This document shows, piece by piece, positions 1-10,700 of a stretch of DNA of 64,000 nt. Every line of letters starts with the position of its first letter. The first letter of the stretch is position 1. Made by a program: the position numbers and the translations under genes. Source of the stretch: an uncultured Clostridia bacterium (GTDB lineage Bacteria; Bacillota; Clostridia; Christensenellales; UBA1242). Location of the stretch: the NCBI GenBank assembly GCA_947627545.1, contig CANQWK010000004.1, forward strand, positions 20,818 to 84,817, read 5' to 3'. Under the pieces are notes generated by a model. The model ran no database searches. It saw only the letters and a list, made by a program, of their open reading frames with translations, and was not told where the DNA came from.

Positions 1-1
1 T

Positions 2-1135
2 GTTTATGTGGTAAACTCATGTGCAGTTACAAACATTGCCGAACGCAAATCACGGCAGGTTTTAACAAAAATTTTAAAATTAAACCCTAATGCAAAAATC
101 ATAGTGTGCGGCTGTGCAGTTCAAAATAACCCAGCACAATTTTTAAAAAATAAAAATGTTTACGCTTTAACAGGCAATGCAGGTAAAGATAGAATAATTG
201 ACTTTATAAAAAAACAAAACAAAACTTTGCCAGACATCATTCATAATAAATATACAAACACACCAAGGCCAATAGAAACTCGCACTCGCCAGTTCATAAA
301 AATTCAAGACGGCTGCAATTATTTTTGCACATATTGTTTAATTCCTTATGTTAGAGGGCGTAGCCGTAGCCGAGATTTAGCCGATATTTTAGATGAAATA
401 TCTCACACAAAAGCACCAGAAATTGTTTTAACCGGCATAAATATGAGTGATTATCAAATAAACGGCAAACTAGCATTAAAAACTTTGGTTGAAGAAGTGG
501 ACAAACTTAACAAAAGGTTTAGGCTTTCTTCACTAGAATGTAACGTGCTAGACGATGAAATGCTAAAAACTTTAAAACAATGCAAAAACTTTTGTCCACA
601 CTTTCATTTAAGTTTGCAATCTGCTTGTAATGAAACTTTAAAACGAATGAACAGGCGTTACACAATAGAGCAGTTTATAAACACCACTAAAAAAATAAAA
701 AAAATGTTTCCGCTTGCATCAATTTCAACCGATATAATTGTAGGTTTTAATGGTGAAACCGACCAAGAATTCAACACAACAAAACAAAATCTAAAAAAAA
801 TTGGTTTTAGTTTTATGCATATTTTTCCATATAGCGAACGCACTGGCACAGTTGCCAGCAAAATGGACAACTCGCTAAAACTAGATAAAACAATAAAAAC
901 CGCTCGAGAAAAAGAACTAATTAAGCTAAACAATCAATTTAAAAGTGAGTTTTATAACCAAAATATAAACACAAAACATAAAGTTCTTGTTGAATTAGTT
1001 GACCAAAATTTCAGTTTAGGCTATACTGATAATTATATATATACCTACATAACAGGTAAACATAAGGTTGGCGAAATAATTGAAGTAACTTTAACCGAGC
1101 CTTACCTAGACGGAATGAAAGGGAAAATAAGATAA
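2..1135 (+). CDS. mtaB: tRNA (N6-threonylcarbamoyladenosine) methylthiotransferase MtaB, 5'-truncated by window edge
   Basis: Frame open from base 2 (VYVVNSCAVTNIAERKSRQ); radical-SAM motif CNYFCTYCLIPYVRGRSRSR; C-terminal TRAM-like region. Confidence 0.9.
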   Translation, partial: VYVVNSCAVTNIAERKSRQVLTKILKLNPNAKIIVCGCAVQNNPAQFLKNKNVYALTGNAGKDRIIDFIKKQNKTLPDIIHNKYTNTPRPIETRTRQFIKIQDGCNYFCTYCLIPYVRGRSRSRDLADILDEISHTKAPEIVLTGINMSDYQINGKLALKTLVEEVDKLNKRFRLSSLECNVLDDEMLKTLKQCKNFCPHFHLSLQSACNETLKRMNRRYTIEQFINTTKKIKKMFPLASISTDIIVGFNGETDQEFNTTKQNLKKIGFSFMHIFPYSERTGTVASKMDNSLKLDKTIKTAREKELIKLNNQFKSEFYNQNINTKHKVLVELVDQNFSLGYTDNYIYTYITGKHKVGEIIEVTLTEPYLDGMKGKIR

Positions 1136-1147
1136 TGGGAGTGAAAT

Positions 1148-1528
1148 ATGATAAGTGAAAAATTATTATTAACAATTTGGGGTCGAGAACTTCCTATTAA
1201 AATAGAATATGATTGTTTTGATGGGGAAGAAATTACTCAAATTCAAAAAGAAACGCTGCAAAAATTTTTGAAAAAACAAACTTCAATTTTTAAAGAAGCA
1301 TATAATTTGTTGCAAAAGTTTTGTTTACAAAAATATCCTGAATATTTTTCTGGTCAATTTGATAATATTTTTAAATATATTAAACCAAATATTTTGTATA
1401 TAAAAAAAGCATCTACTAGATTATGTGGTTTATTATGTAATTTCAAATATGAGCAGGAACATGGGCTTGCAATTATAATTGAAAACGAAAAAGTTGTTAA
1501 AGTCGATAATCAAGACGCTTTGTTATAA
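1148..1528 (+). CDS. hypothetical protein (126 aa)
   Basis: ORF with RBS gggagtg upstream, same strand as neighbours. Confidence 0.65.
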   Translation: MISEKLLLTIWGRELPIKIEYDCFDGEEITQIQKETLQKFLKKQTSIFKEAYNLLQKFCLQKYPEYFSGQFDNIFKYIKPNILYIKKASTRLCGLLCNFKYEQEHGLAIIIENEKVVKVDNQDALL

Positions 1529-1551
1529 AAGAGATATAAAAGGAGATTAAA

Positions 1552-1887
1552 ATGGGTAATTGCGTATTTTGTGCTATTAGAAAAGGGGAAATTCCTAGTG
1601 CCAAAGTTTATGAAGATAAGGATTTTATGATTATTAAAGACATTAATCCGCAAGCTAAAATTCATTTGCTTGCAATTCCGCACACTCATGTGCCATATTT
1701 AGATATGATGACCGAAGAGGGTGTAAATTTGCTTGGCAAAATTTTGCATAAAATTTCTAAAATGCAAGACCAATTAGGAATAAGTGATGGTTATCGCATA
1801 ATCATAAATCAAGGCGAAAATGGTGGACAAACTGTAAATCATTTACACATTCACATTATGGGCGGCGAAAAACTTAAAGATATGTAA
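1552..1887 (+). CDS. HIT family (HinT-like) nucleotide hydrolase
   Basis: CVFCAIRKGEIPSAKVYED start and HLHIHIMGG histidine triad; RBS aaaggag. Confidence 0.95.
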   Translation: MGNCVFCAIRKGEIPSAKVYEDKDFMIIKDINPQAKIHLLAIPHTHVPYLDMMTEEGVNLLGKILHKISKMQDQLGISDGYRIIINQGENGGQTVNHLHIHIMGGEKLKDM

Positions 1888-1899
1888 AAGGAGATTTCT

Positions 1900-2745
1900 A
1901 TGAATAAAAATCCAAATAATCAAATGATACAAGATTTATTAACAAATTCAGAACAACTTCTTGCAAAAATAAACCAATTATTTTTGGAAAAGAAGTATGA
2001 TGAAGAATTAGATTTAATAAATAAAGGTTTAGAAATTTACAAAGCAAAAACCAACACAAAATATACATGCTATAATGGTACAGATTCATTATATTTTAAC
2101 GATTACCTAAAAATAAAATCAAAGAATTTATCAATAATAGAGTACAATTTGCTTATTATAAAATGTAATACCTATATTTTATTAAAAGATGTAGGCGAAG
2201 CGGAAAAAGTAATAAAAGAATTAGATAAAAAAGTTCCAAATGCTGCACAAGTTTATTCTTTAAAAGCAAATGTTGTTAAATTAATAAATCGATATATAAA
2301 GCTTGATGATATATTGAATGAACAATATAATTATATATATGATTCCAATTTATTTGCAGAATTTTTGAAAAATAAAGGTATATTCTATATGTGTTTTAAA
2401 AAAGATTATCCTACTGCAATAAATTATTTTTCAGCTTCCTTAAAATATAATAATGGGAAAGATGCTATAGAAGAAATTAATGCCTATATAAATGTAATGA
2501 AAAAGAGTTTTAACTTTAATGGTCAAATAAAAAATTATCAAGACGCTATTAACGAATTGCAAAATAAAAATTTAATTGCACAGCCAGCAGAAAGAAATGT
2601 AGAGTTTAGCAAATATTTATATAAATATGTTTTGTCAACTATAAAAGATAATAAAAATTATGTAAAATTGATACGAGAAAATTGTGTAAAAATGGCAGGA
2701 GAAGAGGCAACTAAAGAAATTGAAAAAAATTTGGGTAATAAATAA
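1900..2745 (+). CDS. hypothetical protein, possibly TPR-like helical repeats
   Basis: 281-aa ORF, RBS aaggag; alternating helical composition. Confidence 0.6.
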   Translation: MNKNPNNQMIQDLLTNSEQLLAKINQLFLEKKYDEELDLINKGLEIYKAKTNTKYTCYNGTDSLYFNDYLKIKSKNLSIIEYNLLIIKCNTYILLKDVGEAEKVIKELDKKVPNAAQVYSLKANVVKLINRYIKLDDILNEQYNYIYDSNLFAEFLKNKGIFYMCFKKDYPTAINYFSASLKYNNGKDAIEEINAYINVMKKSFNFNGQIKNYQDAINELQNKNLIAQPAERNVEFSKYLYKYVLSTIKDNKNYVKLIRENCVKMAGEEATKEIEKNLGNK

Positions 2746-2786
2746 AATAAAAAAATAGTTTTTTTACAAATTTTTTGCAAAACCAG

Positions 2787-2846
2787 TTGACAATTAATTT
2801 AATATGTTGTAAAATAAAAAAGAGTGGTGAAAGGCCACCTTTTTAA
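2787..2846 (+). promoter_or_regulatory. rpsU promoter (TTGACA-N17-TAAAAT) followed at +1 by a terminator-like hairpin
   Basis: TTGACA 2787-2792, TAAAAT 2810-2815; G(A)GTGG-TGAAAGG-CCACC then TTTTT. Confidence 0.6.
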
Positions 2847-2864
2847 ATTTTAAAATAAAAGTGG

Positions 2865-3062
2865 GTGAAGAAGTTGACAACCGTTAAATGTGGCGAAAAT
2901 GAGTCCATTGAAAGTGCATTAAAACGTTTTAAACGTAAATGCCAAAAAGATGGCATAATTGGCGACCTTAAAAAGAACACTGAATACGTTAAACCAAGTG
3001 TTAAGAAAAAGGAAAAACAAAAAGCAGCACGTAAACGAGCTATGAAACGCAGTAAATATTAA
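2865..3062 (+). CDS. rpsU: 30S ribosomal protein S21 (GTG start)
   Basis: Basic C-terminus KKKEKQKAARKRAMKRSKY, S21-like NESIESALKRFKRKCQKDG. Confidence 0.93.
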   Translation: MKKLTTVKCGENESIESALKRFKRKCQKDGIIGDLKKNTEYVKPSVKKKEKQKAARKRAMKRSKY

Positions 3063-3084
3063 AATATTTAATTGCATTGAAAAG

Positions 3085-3115
3085 ATAAGTAAACAAATAT
3101 ATTACTTATTTTTTT
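3085..3115 (+). terminator. rho-independent terminator after rpsU
   Basis: ATAAGTAA-N9-TTACTTAT followed by T run. Confidence 0.8.
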
Positions 3116-3200
3116 ATTGACTTATTTAAAATTAATAACTAAATTTTATAATTTTTTAAGCAATAAAAAATTGATAAAAACAAAACTTTTCTTTTTTTAT

Positions 3201-3238
3201 TTGCTTGTAAAAGGAATTTTTGGTATAATAAATTTATG
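3201..3238 (+). promoter_or_regulatory. pcrA promoter predicting leaderless mRNA
   Basis: TTGCTT-N17-TATAAT (TGG-extended) -N6-ATG; no SD. Confidence 0.65.
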
Positions 3239-5539
3239 GATTATAAGGCACAATTAAATGAAGAACAATATCAGGCAATGTTATGCTCGCAAGGTCCAGT
3301 GCTTGTAAGTGCAGGTGCAGGCAGCGGCAAAACACGCCTTTTAACATATAGAATTGCTTATTTAATAACCGATTGCGGTGTTCCTGCCAACAAAATTTTG
3401 GCAATTACTTTCACAAACAAAGCCGCAAATGAAATGAAAGAGCGTATTCAAAAAATTGTTCCAGACGGTCAACTTGTTACAGTTTGCACCTTTCATAGTT
3501 TTTGTGCCAGAATGCTTCGCACTTATGCTAGTTTTATACCAGGCTACAAAGATAATTTTTCAATTTTTAGCGATGCAGATACCGCCAAAATTCAAAAAGA
3601 TTTATTCAAACAAATGAACATTCAAGACGAAAACACAAAATCTAATTTTAAACATAACATTTCTACAATTAAAAATGACAATATGTCTATTGAAGAATTT
3701 GTTAATATTTATAAATATGAAAGTTCTATTTTAGATTTTGAAAAATTTTATAAATCTTATCAGGCAGAATTAATTAAAAATAATGCAATGGATTTTGACG
3801 ATTTACTTGTAAATTTTTACAATTTAATAAAAACAAACAGCGAAGTTTTGGCAAGCATTCAAAATAAATACACATATTTTAGTGTAGATGAATTTCAAGA
3901 TACAAACAAACTTCAATATGACATTATAAAAATTTTAGCAAGCAAAACTCGCAACATTTTAATTGTAGGAGATGAGGACCAATCAATTTATGGCTGGCGT
4001 GGGGCTAACATTGACAACATCTTTAATTTTACAAAAGATTTTAAAGAGGCAAAAGTTTTTAAATTAGAGCAGAATTATAGAAGCACTAAAAAAATATTAG
4101 AGCGCGCAAACCTTATTATAAAAAACAACAAAAACAGGCTAGACAAAAAGTTATATACTCAGAACGATGAAGGAGCAGATGTATATTATTATCCAGCGCA
4201 AAATGAAAGTGAAGAAGCCGATTTTGTTGTTCATTCAATTATTCAAAAGCATAATCAAGGCGTTGAATATAACGACATTGCAATTCTAATGCGATTAAAC
4301 TCGCTTTCTCGTGCGTTTGAAGAAAAACTTTTAACATATAACATTCCGCATATAATGTATAATGGCTTTAAATTTTTTGAGCGTGCCGAAATAAAAAGCG
4401 TGCTTGCATATTTAACAGCAATTGTAAATCCAAGTGATGATGTTAGTTTTGTTAGAATAATCAATTTTCCAAAACGCGGTATTGGCGAAACAAGCATAGA
4501 TAAATTAACCGAAATTGCAACTTTAACTAAACGCTCAATAAAAGATGTGGTTATGAATTGCGAATATGAAGTTTTGCCAAAAGGCCTTAAAGATAAACTT
4601 AAACCTTTTAAGGAGTTATTGCAAGATTTAGGCGAGCAAATTAACAAACTTGGTCTTTATGAATTTTTTGTTTATCTTGTTAAAGAAAGTAAAATTTTAG
4701 AATCTTTTGATAAAGAAAACGAGCAAGAATATGAACGTCTTTTAAACATAAACTCACTTATAAATTCGGTTAGAGAATTTGAAGAAAATAACCCAGAAGC
4801 AACAATTGTAGATTATTTAGAGAGTGTAACTTTATCTTCAGCCATGGATAGTGATGATGGCAAAGGTGTAGTTATAGCAACGGTGCATAGTGCAAAAGGT
4901 CTAGAATTTAACACTGTTTACGTTGTAGGTTGCGAAGAAAAAATTTTTCCAATTTCACGAGATAATAATGATGACCTTGAAGAAGAACGCCGCTTAATGT
5001 ATGTTGCAGTAACAAGGGCGGAAAAGGAACTTGTTTTAACATCAAGCGAAAGCCGTTTCTTATATGGCAAGCGTGAGTATAGTCCAAAATCAAGATTTTT
5101 GTATGAATTAGATTTGGCAAAAGAACGAAAAATAAAACCAGCACAATTTTCATATAATAATTATAATTCTTACGAAAATTATTATGAAAATAAAAATTCT
5201 TATCAAAGTTCAAACTACGGCAACTCTTTCAATTCAAATTCTTACAATAAATTAAACACATACAATAATTTTAGTTATAAAGGAGATAATATGAACACAA
5301 TTGGTTCAAACAACCAACAATCTTTTAATTATACTTTTAAAAAGGAAACTGTTGAGAAGAAATCGGTAGATTTTTCAAAAATTAAGTTAGGTGCAAAAGT
5401 TACACACCCCAAATTTGGCGATGGCGAAATTGTTGAAATTTCAAATGGTTCAAGCAATCATACAGTTAAAATTAAATTTGCCACCGTTGGCGAAAAAATG
5501 TTGAGCCTAGATTACGCACCTATTGAATTTAAAGATTAA
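3236..5539 (+). CDS. pcrA: UvrD/PcrA-type ATP-dependent DNA helicase
   Basis: Walker A GAGSGKT, DEFQDTN, QNYRST, VHSAKGLEF, VAVTRAEKEL; N/Y/S-rich linker before C-terminal KVTHPKFGDGEI module. Confidence 0.96.
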   Translation: MDYKAQLNEEQYQAMLCSQGPVLVSAGAGSGKTRLLTYRIAYLITDCGVPANKILAITFTNKAANEMKERIQKIVPDGQLVTVCTFHSFCARMLRTYASFIPGYKDNFSIFSDADTAKIQKDLFKQMNIQDENTKSNFKHNISTIKNDNMSIEEFVNIYKYESSILDFEKFYKSYQAELIKNNAMDFDDLLVNFYNLIKTNSEVLASIQNKYTYFSVDEFQDTNKLQYDIIKILASKTRNILIVGDEDQSIYGWRGANIDNIFNFTKDFKEAKVFKLEQNYRSTKKILERANLIIKNNKNRLDKKLYTQNDEGADVYYYPAQNESEEADFVVHSIIQKHNQGVEYNDIAILMRLNSLSRAFEEKLLTYNIPHIMYNGFKFFERAEIKSVLAYLTAIVNPSDDVSFVRIINFPKRGIGETSIDKLTEIATLTKRSIKDVVMNCEYEVLPKGLKDKLKPFKELLQDLGEQINKLGLYEFFVYLVKESKILESFDKENEQEYERLLNINSLINSVREFEENNPEATIVDYLESVTLSSAMDSDDGKGVVIATVHSAKGLEFNTVYVVGCEEKIFPISRDNNDDLEEERRLMYVAVTRAEKELVLTSSESRFLYGKREYSPKSRFLYELDLAKERKIKPAQFSYNNYNSYENYYENKNSYQSSNYGNSFNSNSYNKLNTYNNFSYKGDNMNTIGSNNQQSFNYTFKKETVEKKSVDFSKIKLGAKVTHPKFGDGEIVEISNGSSNHTVKIKFATVGEKMLSLDYAPIEFKD

Positions 5540-5586
5540 TAATTAATAATGAAATATTAAATAATTAATAATTTAAGGAGTAATAA

Positions 5587-7554
5587 ATGGATAAACATCA
5601 GCGTTTAATTTGGTTAACAGAACAAGTAAACAAACATAATAAAAACTATTATGTTTATGACAACCCAACCATTTCGGACGCCGAATATGATGCACTTTAT
5701 TATGAATTAGTTGACCTAGAAAAAGAACTAGGTTATTCTTTGCCATCAAGTCCAACAAATAGAGTAGGCGACGATGTTTTAGAGGGTTTTAAAAAGAAGA
5801 AACACGATATTCCGCTTTACAGCCTAAATAAGGTTAAGGATTTTGACGATTTAAACAAGTGGATTTTAGACATGCAAAAAGCGGCAGGCAAGCAGCAAGA
5901 ATTTACACTTGAATATAAATATGACGGCTTAAAAATAGTTATTGAATATGAAAACGGCTTATATAAATCTGCCACCACGCGCGGCAATGGAATTATTGGA
6001 GAAGATGTTACAGTTCAAGTAAAAACAATAAAAAGCGTGCCACTTACAATTCCGTGCAAATCTCGCATAATTGTTCAGGGCGAGTGTATGATGACAAATA
6101 AATCCTTTATAGAATATAACAAAACAGCCGAAATTCCGCTTAAAAATGCACGAAATGGTGTTGCAGGCGCAGTAAGAAATTTAGACCCCAAAGAAACAGA
6201 AAGACGCAAATTAGATTTCTTCTGTTATGATATTTTGTTAATAGAGGGCAAACAACTAAACACTCAAGAAGAAATGCACAATTTTATAATTGAACAAGGC
6301 TTTAAAACAGGCAATTATTTTAAAATTGTAAAAAACATAACCGAGGCTAAGGAAGAAATTGAACGCATAGACAAAATTAAAGATAACATAGATGTCATGA
6401 TTGATGGAATGGTTATAAAAATAAACAATTGCTCAGTGCGAGAAGATATTGGCTACACAAATAAATTTCCAAAATGGGCAATGGCATTTAAATTTAAACC
6501 GGTTGAACTTTCAACCACACTAAAAGATGTTGTTTGGCAGGTTGGAAGAACAGGTAAAATAACACCAATAGCAATTTTAGACCCCATTGAACTTTCAGGT
6601 GCAACGGTAAGCAGAGCAACATTAAATAATGCACAAGATATTCAGCGAAAAGATGTTTATATAAATAGCCGAGTTTTTGTTAGAAGAAGTAACGAAGTTA
6701 TTCCTGAAGTTATGGGCATTGCCGAACATCAACCAAATGAAAAGGCAATAATTTCACCAACACATTGCCCAAGTTGCAACAACCCATTAAAAACAATTGG
6801 TGCAAATTTGTTTTGCGTAAACCATAAAGGCTGCTTGGAACAAATTATAGATAGATTAACTCATTTTGTTTCACGTGATGCTTTTAACATAGATGGTTTG
6901 CGAGATAAAACCATAAAACTTTTTTATGAAAAGTTTAAAATTGCATATCCTTACGAGCTATTTAAATTGAAAAAAGAGATGTTAGAAGGCTTAGAGGGAT
7001 TTAAAGAAAAGAAAATTAACAATATTATAGAAAGCATAGAAAAAAGTAAAAATGTAGATTGGCAAAACTTTATTTTTGCGTTAGGTATTTTAAATATTGG
7101 CAAAAAAAATGCCTATGTTTTAAGTCAAAAATTTAAAAATTTAGATGAATTAAAACAGGCAGATTTAAACACATTAATTGCTATTGACGATGTTGGCGAA
7201 ATTGTGGCTAACAGCATAATTGAATATTTCAACGATGAGGACAACCTAATAAATATAAACAAATTGTTTGAACTTGGAGTTAAAATTAACCATAATCAAC
7301 AAGAAACAATAAATTCAATTTTCACCAATAAAACAGTGGTTTTAACAGGAACATTGTCTAGTTATACTCGCCCTGATTTAACCAAAATTTTGCAAAAAAT
7401 GGGTGCAAATGTAAGTTCAAGCGTAAGTAAAAACACAAATTATGTTATTGCCGGTGTAGAGGCGGGCAGCAAACTAACAAAAGCACAAGAATTAAACATA
7501 AAAATTATTGAAGAACCCGAACTTTTAAGTATTTTAAAGGATTATAATATTTAA
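5587..7554 (+). CDS. ligA: NAD-dependent DNA ligase
   Basis: EYKYDGLKI adenylation motif, four-Cys zinc finger, C-terminal BRCT. Confidence 0.97.
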   Translation: MDKHQRLIWLTEQVNKHNKNYYVYDNPTISDAEYDALYYELVDLEKELGYSLPSSPTNRVGDDVLEGFKKKKHDIPLYSLNKVKDFDDLNKWILDMQKAAGKQQEFTLEYKYDGLKIVIEYENGLYKSATTRGNGIIGEDVTVQVKTIKSVPLTIPCKSRIIVQGECMMTNKSFIEYNKTAEIPLKNARNGVAGAVRNLDPKETERRKLDFFCYDILLIEGKQLNTQEEMHNFIIEQGFKTGNYFKIVKNITEAKEEIERIDKIKDNIDVMIDGMVIKINNCSVREDIGYTNKFPKWAMAFKFKPVELSTTLKDVVWQVGRTGKITPIAILDPIELSGATVSRATLNNAQDIQRKDVYINSRVFVRRSNEVIPEVMGIAEHQPNEKAIISPTHCPSCNNPLKTIGANLFCVNHKGCLEQIIDRLTHFVSRDAFNIDGLRDKTIKLFYEKFKIAYPYELFKLKKEMLEGLEGFKEKKINNIIESIEKSKNVDWQNFIFALGILNIGKKNAYVLSQKFKNLDELKQADLNTLIAIDDVGEIVANSIIEYFNDEDNLININKLFELGVKINHNQQETINSIFTNKTVVLTGTLSSYTRPDLTKILQKMGANVSSSVSKNTNYVIAGVEAGSKLTKAQELNIKIIEEPELLSILKDYNI

Positions 7555-7586
7555 ACTATACAATGATTTATGTCTATTTTTAACAT

Positions 7587-7614
7587 AAATTCCGCATATT
7601 TACGGAATTTTTTG
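7587..7614 (+). terminator. terminator after ligA
   Basis: AAATTCCG-CATATTTA-CGGAATTT then T run. Confidence 0.8.
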
Positions 7615-7762
7615 CTAATTTTTTACAAATTTAGGTTAAGATATACAATTTTTTTCTCATAAATGAAAATTTTGCTTAAATTGATTTGAGTTTTAAGTTA
7701 ATTTTGCTATAATACAAAATGTAAACTTTTGTTTATTCTATTTCTTACTAGGGGATAAAGTA

Positions 7763-10700
7763 ATGATTAATTTAAAACAAATAAACATGGTAGGTTTTAA
7801 GTCGTTTGCTGATGAAACAAACATTGTTTTTGACGGCAACATAACCGCTATTGTTGGTCCAAACGGTTGCGGAAAATCAAATGTTAGTGATGCAATCCGT
7901 TGGGTAATGGGAGAAACTAGCACAAAAGAACTTCGCGGTCAGTCTATGCAAGATGTTATTTTTTCTGGCAGTGAAAAACGTAAAAAATTAAGTTATTGCG
8001 AAGTATCTTTAATTTTTGATAACTCTAATAAATGGTTTAATTTGGATTTTGAAGAAGTTGTTATAACCAGAAAATTATATCGCAGCGGAATAAGTGAATA
8101 TTACATAAATCGTCAACTTTGCCGCAAAAAAGATATAACCGAAATGTTGCAGGACTGCAACTTAGGTTTGGACGGCTATTCTATAATCAAACAAGGTAGA
8201 GTTGAAAGTATAATATCTTCAAAACCAGAAGATAGGCGTGTAATTTTTGAAGAAGCCGTAGGCATTTCAAAATATAAATCTAGAAAGGAAGAAACTGAAC
8301 GCAGGCTAGAAAAAGTTAGAGATAATTTAAGCCGTGCAACCGACATTATGAGCGAAGTTGAACGCAGGCTTGGCCCATTAAAACGCCAAAGTGAAGATGC
8401 AAAAAAATATTTAGAATTTAGAGATAAATTAAAAGATTTAGAAATAAATGCCTATATTTATCAATTTGACCATGCTAATGAAGTAAAACAATCAATAACC
8501 GACAAATTGGCTGGTTTAAAAGATAATTTAAAGGTTTTAAACACAAGTGTTGAAACAGAACAGGCCAAGTATGATAAATCGCTAAATGAAATAAATCAAC
8601 TAGATAAAAAAGCAAATGATTTGCATGAACAAGTTTTACAATATACGGTAAAACTAGAGAAAAAACAAAGCGACACGCTTTTGCTTAATGAAAAAACAAG
8701 ATATTTAAAAGAGCAATTAGATAATTATAATTCTCAATTAAATGCTTTAAATTTGGATTTAAATCAGCGTCAAGCAATAATAACAAATGCTTCAGCGTTA
8801 AAAGAAGAAGAACAAAAACGCCTTGTTGTTTTGCGTGCAAATTCACAAAAAATAAGTGATGATTATGTTGCTTTGGTTGACGAAATAACTAAAAATGAAG
8901 GTGAAAAAGAAGAAAATCAGCGTGCAATTATAGATAATCTTTCAAAATTAACCGATATTAAAGCTAATTTGTCAGCCTACATTGCAAAAAGGGACACTTT
9001 AAGCGAGAACTTAAAGCAAGACAATGAAAAATTAACGCAAATAGAAGCGGAAAAACAGGGTATAGAAGCCGAGTTTAACAGTTTAAAACAAGAAGTTGAA
9101 AACCTAAAAACCCAAAAACAAAAACATGAAGATAATTTAAACAAAATTATTGAAAAACAAAAACAAGCCGAAGAATCAGTTGTTGCAGCAAACAATAAAA
9201 TTTATGCTTTAAGAACATCAATTTCTAACAACACAAACAGAATGAACATTTTGTCAAATCTTCAAACCGATTTTGAAGGTTATCAATTTGCAGTTAAACG
9301 TTTGTTGCAAGAGGGCAAACAAAATGCAAAATTAAATTCTGCAATTATGGGTGTTGTTGGCAACATTATTAAAGTAGATGAAAAATATCAAACAGCAATT
9401 GAAATTGTTTTAGGCGGAAGCATTCAAAATATAGTAACAAAAAATGAAGAAGATGCAAAAGTTTTAATCAATTATTTAAAAACTGCAAATTTAGGTAGAG
9501 CAACATTTTTGCCTATATCAGCAGTAAAACCAAGAAGTTTAATGTCTAGCGATAGGCAATATTTAAATTCAACCGGTTGCTTTGGCGTTGCAAGTGAATT
9601 GGTTAAGGCCGATGCAGTTTACAAGCCTGTTGTGGAAAGTTTGCTTGGCTCAACCGTTGTTGTAGATAATTTAAATAATGCAACTAACCTTGCAAAACGC
9701 AGTGGTTATTCATTTAGAATTGTAACCTTAGAGGGAGATGTTATTTCGCCTCAGGGCAGTATGTCTGGCGGAAGCAAAAAGAGTAATGATAGTTCACTTT
9801 TAGGCAAGGAAAATGAAATAAACAAACTTAAACAAACAATAAAAGAGCAAACTGCCGAACTTTCAATTTTAGAAGAACAATTTAAATCTTTGCAATCAGC
9901 ACAAGAAAAATTAAAAGTTTTGTATCAGCAGGAAAGTTCAAATTTGCAACAAACAAGCAGCAATTTTTATACAAAAAATTCTAGATTAGAAAATCTTAAT
10001 CAAAATTTATCTAATGTTGATGAACAAATTTTTTCACTTCAAAGCCAAATTAAAGTTGCGTCTAACATTGTAAGTGATTTAAATCAAAAAATTAACTCAA
10101 TAGACCAAACTGAATTAGATTATAATTCCTCTAAATCGCAAGCAAATAGTTTTAATGAAAATAATAAAACAGCCTATGAACAATTAAAGCAAAAAAGGGA
10201 AAGTTATCAAGAAAAAATGATGGCATCTCGCGTTGAAATTGCTTCAGTGGAAGAAAAATTAAATTCATTAACAAAAGATATTGAAAGTCAAACCGCCGAA
10301 GTTGAAAACATAACACAATCTATCGAGCGTTTAAATAAGGACATTTCTAGCCAACAAGCCTTATATAACGAGGCAATTAATTTAAACAAAACAAAAGAGG
10401 ACGATGCCGAATTAAACGAAATTCAGTCAACGCTTGCAAATTTAAATGAAAAACTTTATCAGTTTGATGAATTTAAGCAATCTTTGATGAATGAAGTAAA
10501 GCAATTAGATGAGAAAAAATCTCAACTTACAGATGAAATTTCAAAATTAAACAACCGCATATTTCAAGAAGAAAACAAGTTGCAAAAGGTTGATATAGAC
10601 ATTGAAAATATGCAAGAACGCATAATGGAAGAGTATGAAATGACATATAATGATTGCTTACCATTCAAAAAGCAGGATGAAAACTTTAACATTAAAGATG

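Noticed and set aside
4255-4647. 130-aa minus-strand ORF antisense to pcrA
   Set aside because: Overlaps conserved helicase coding sequence; no independent evidence of coding.
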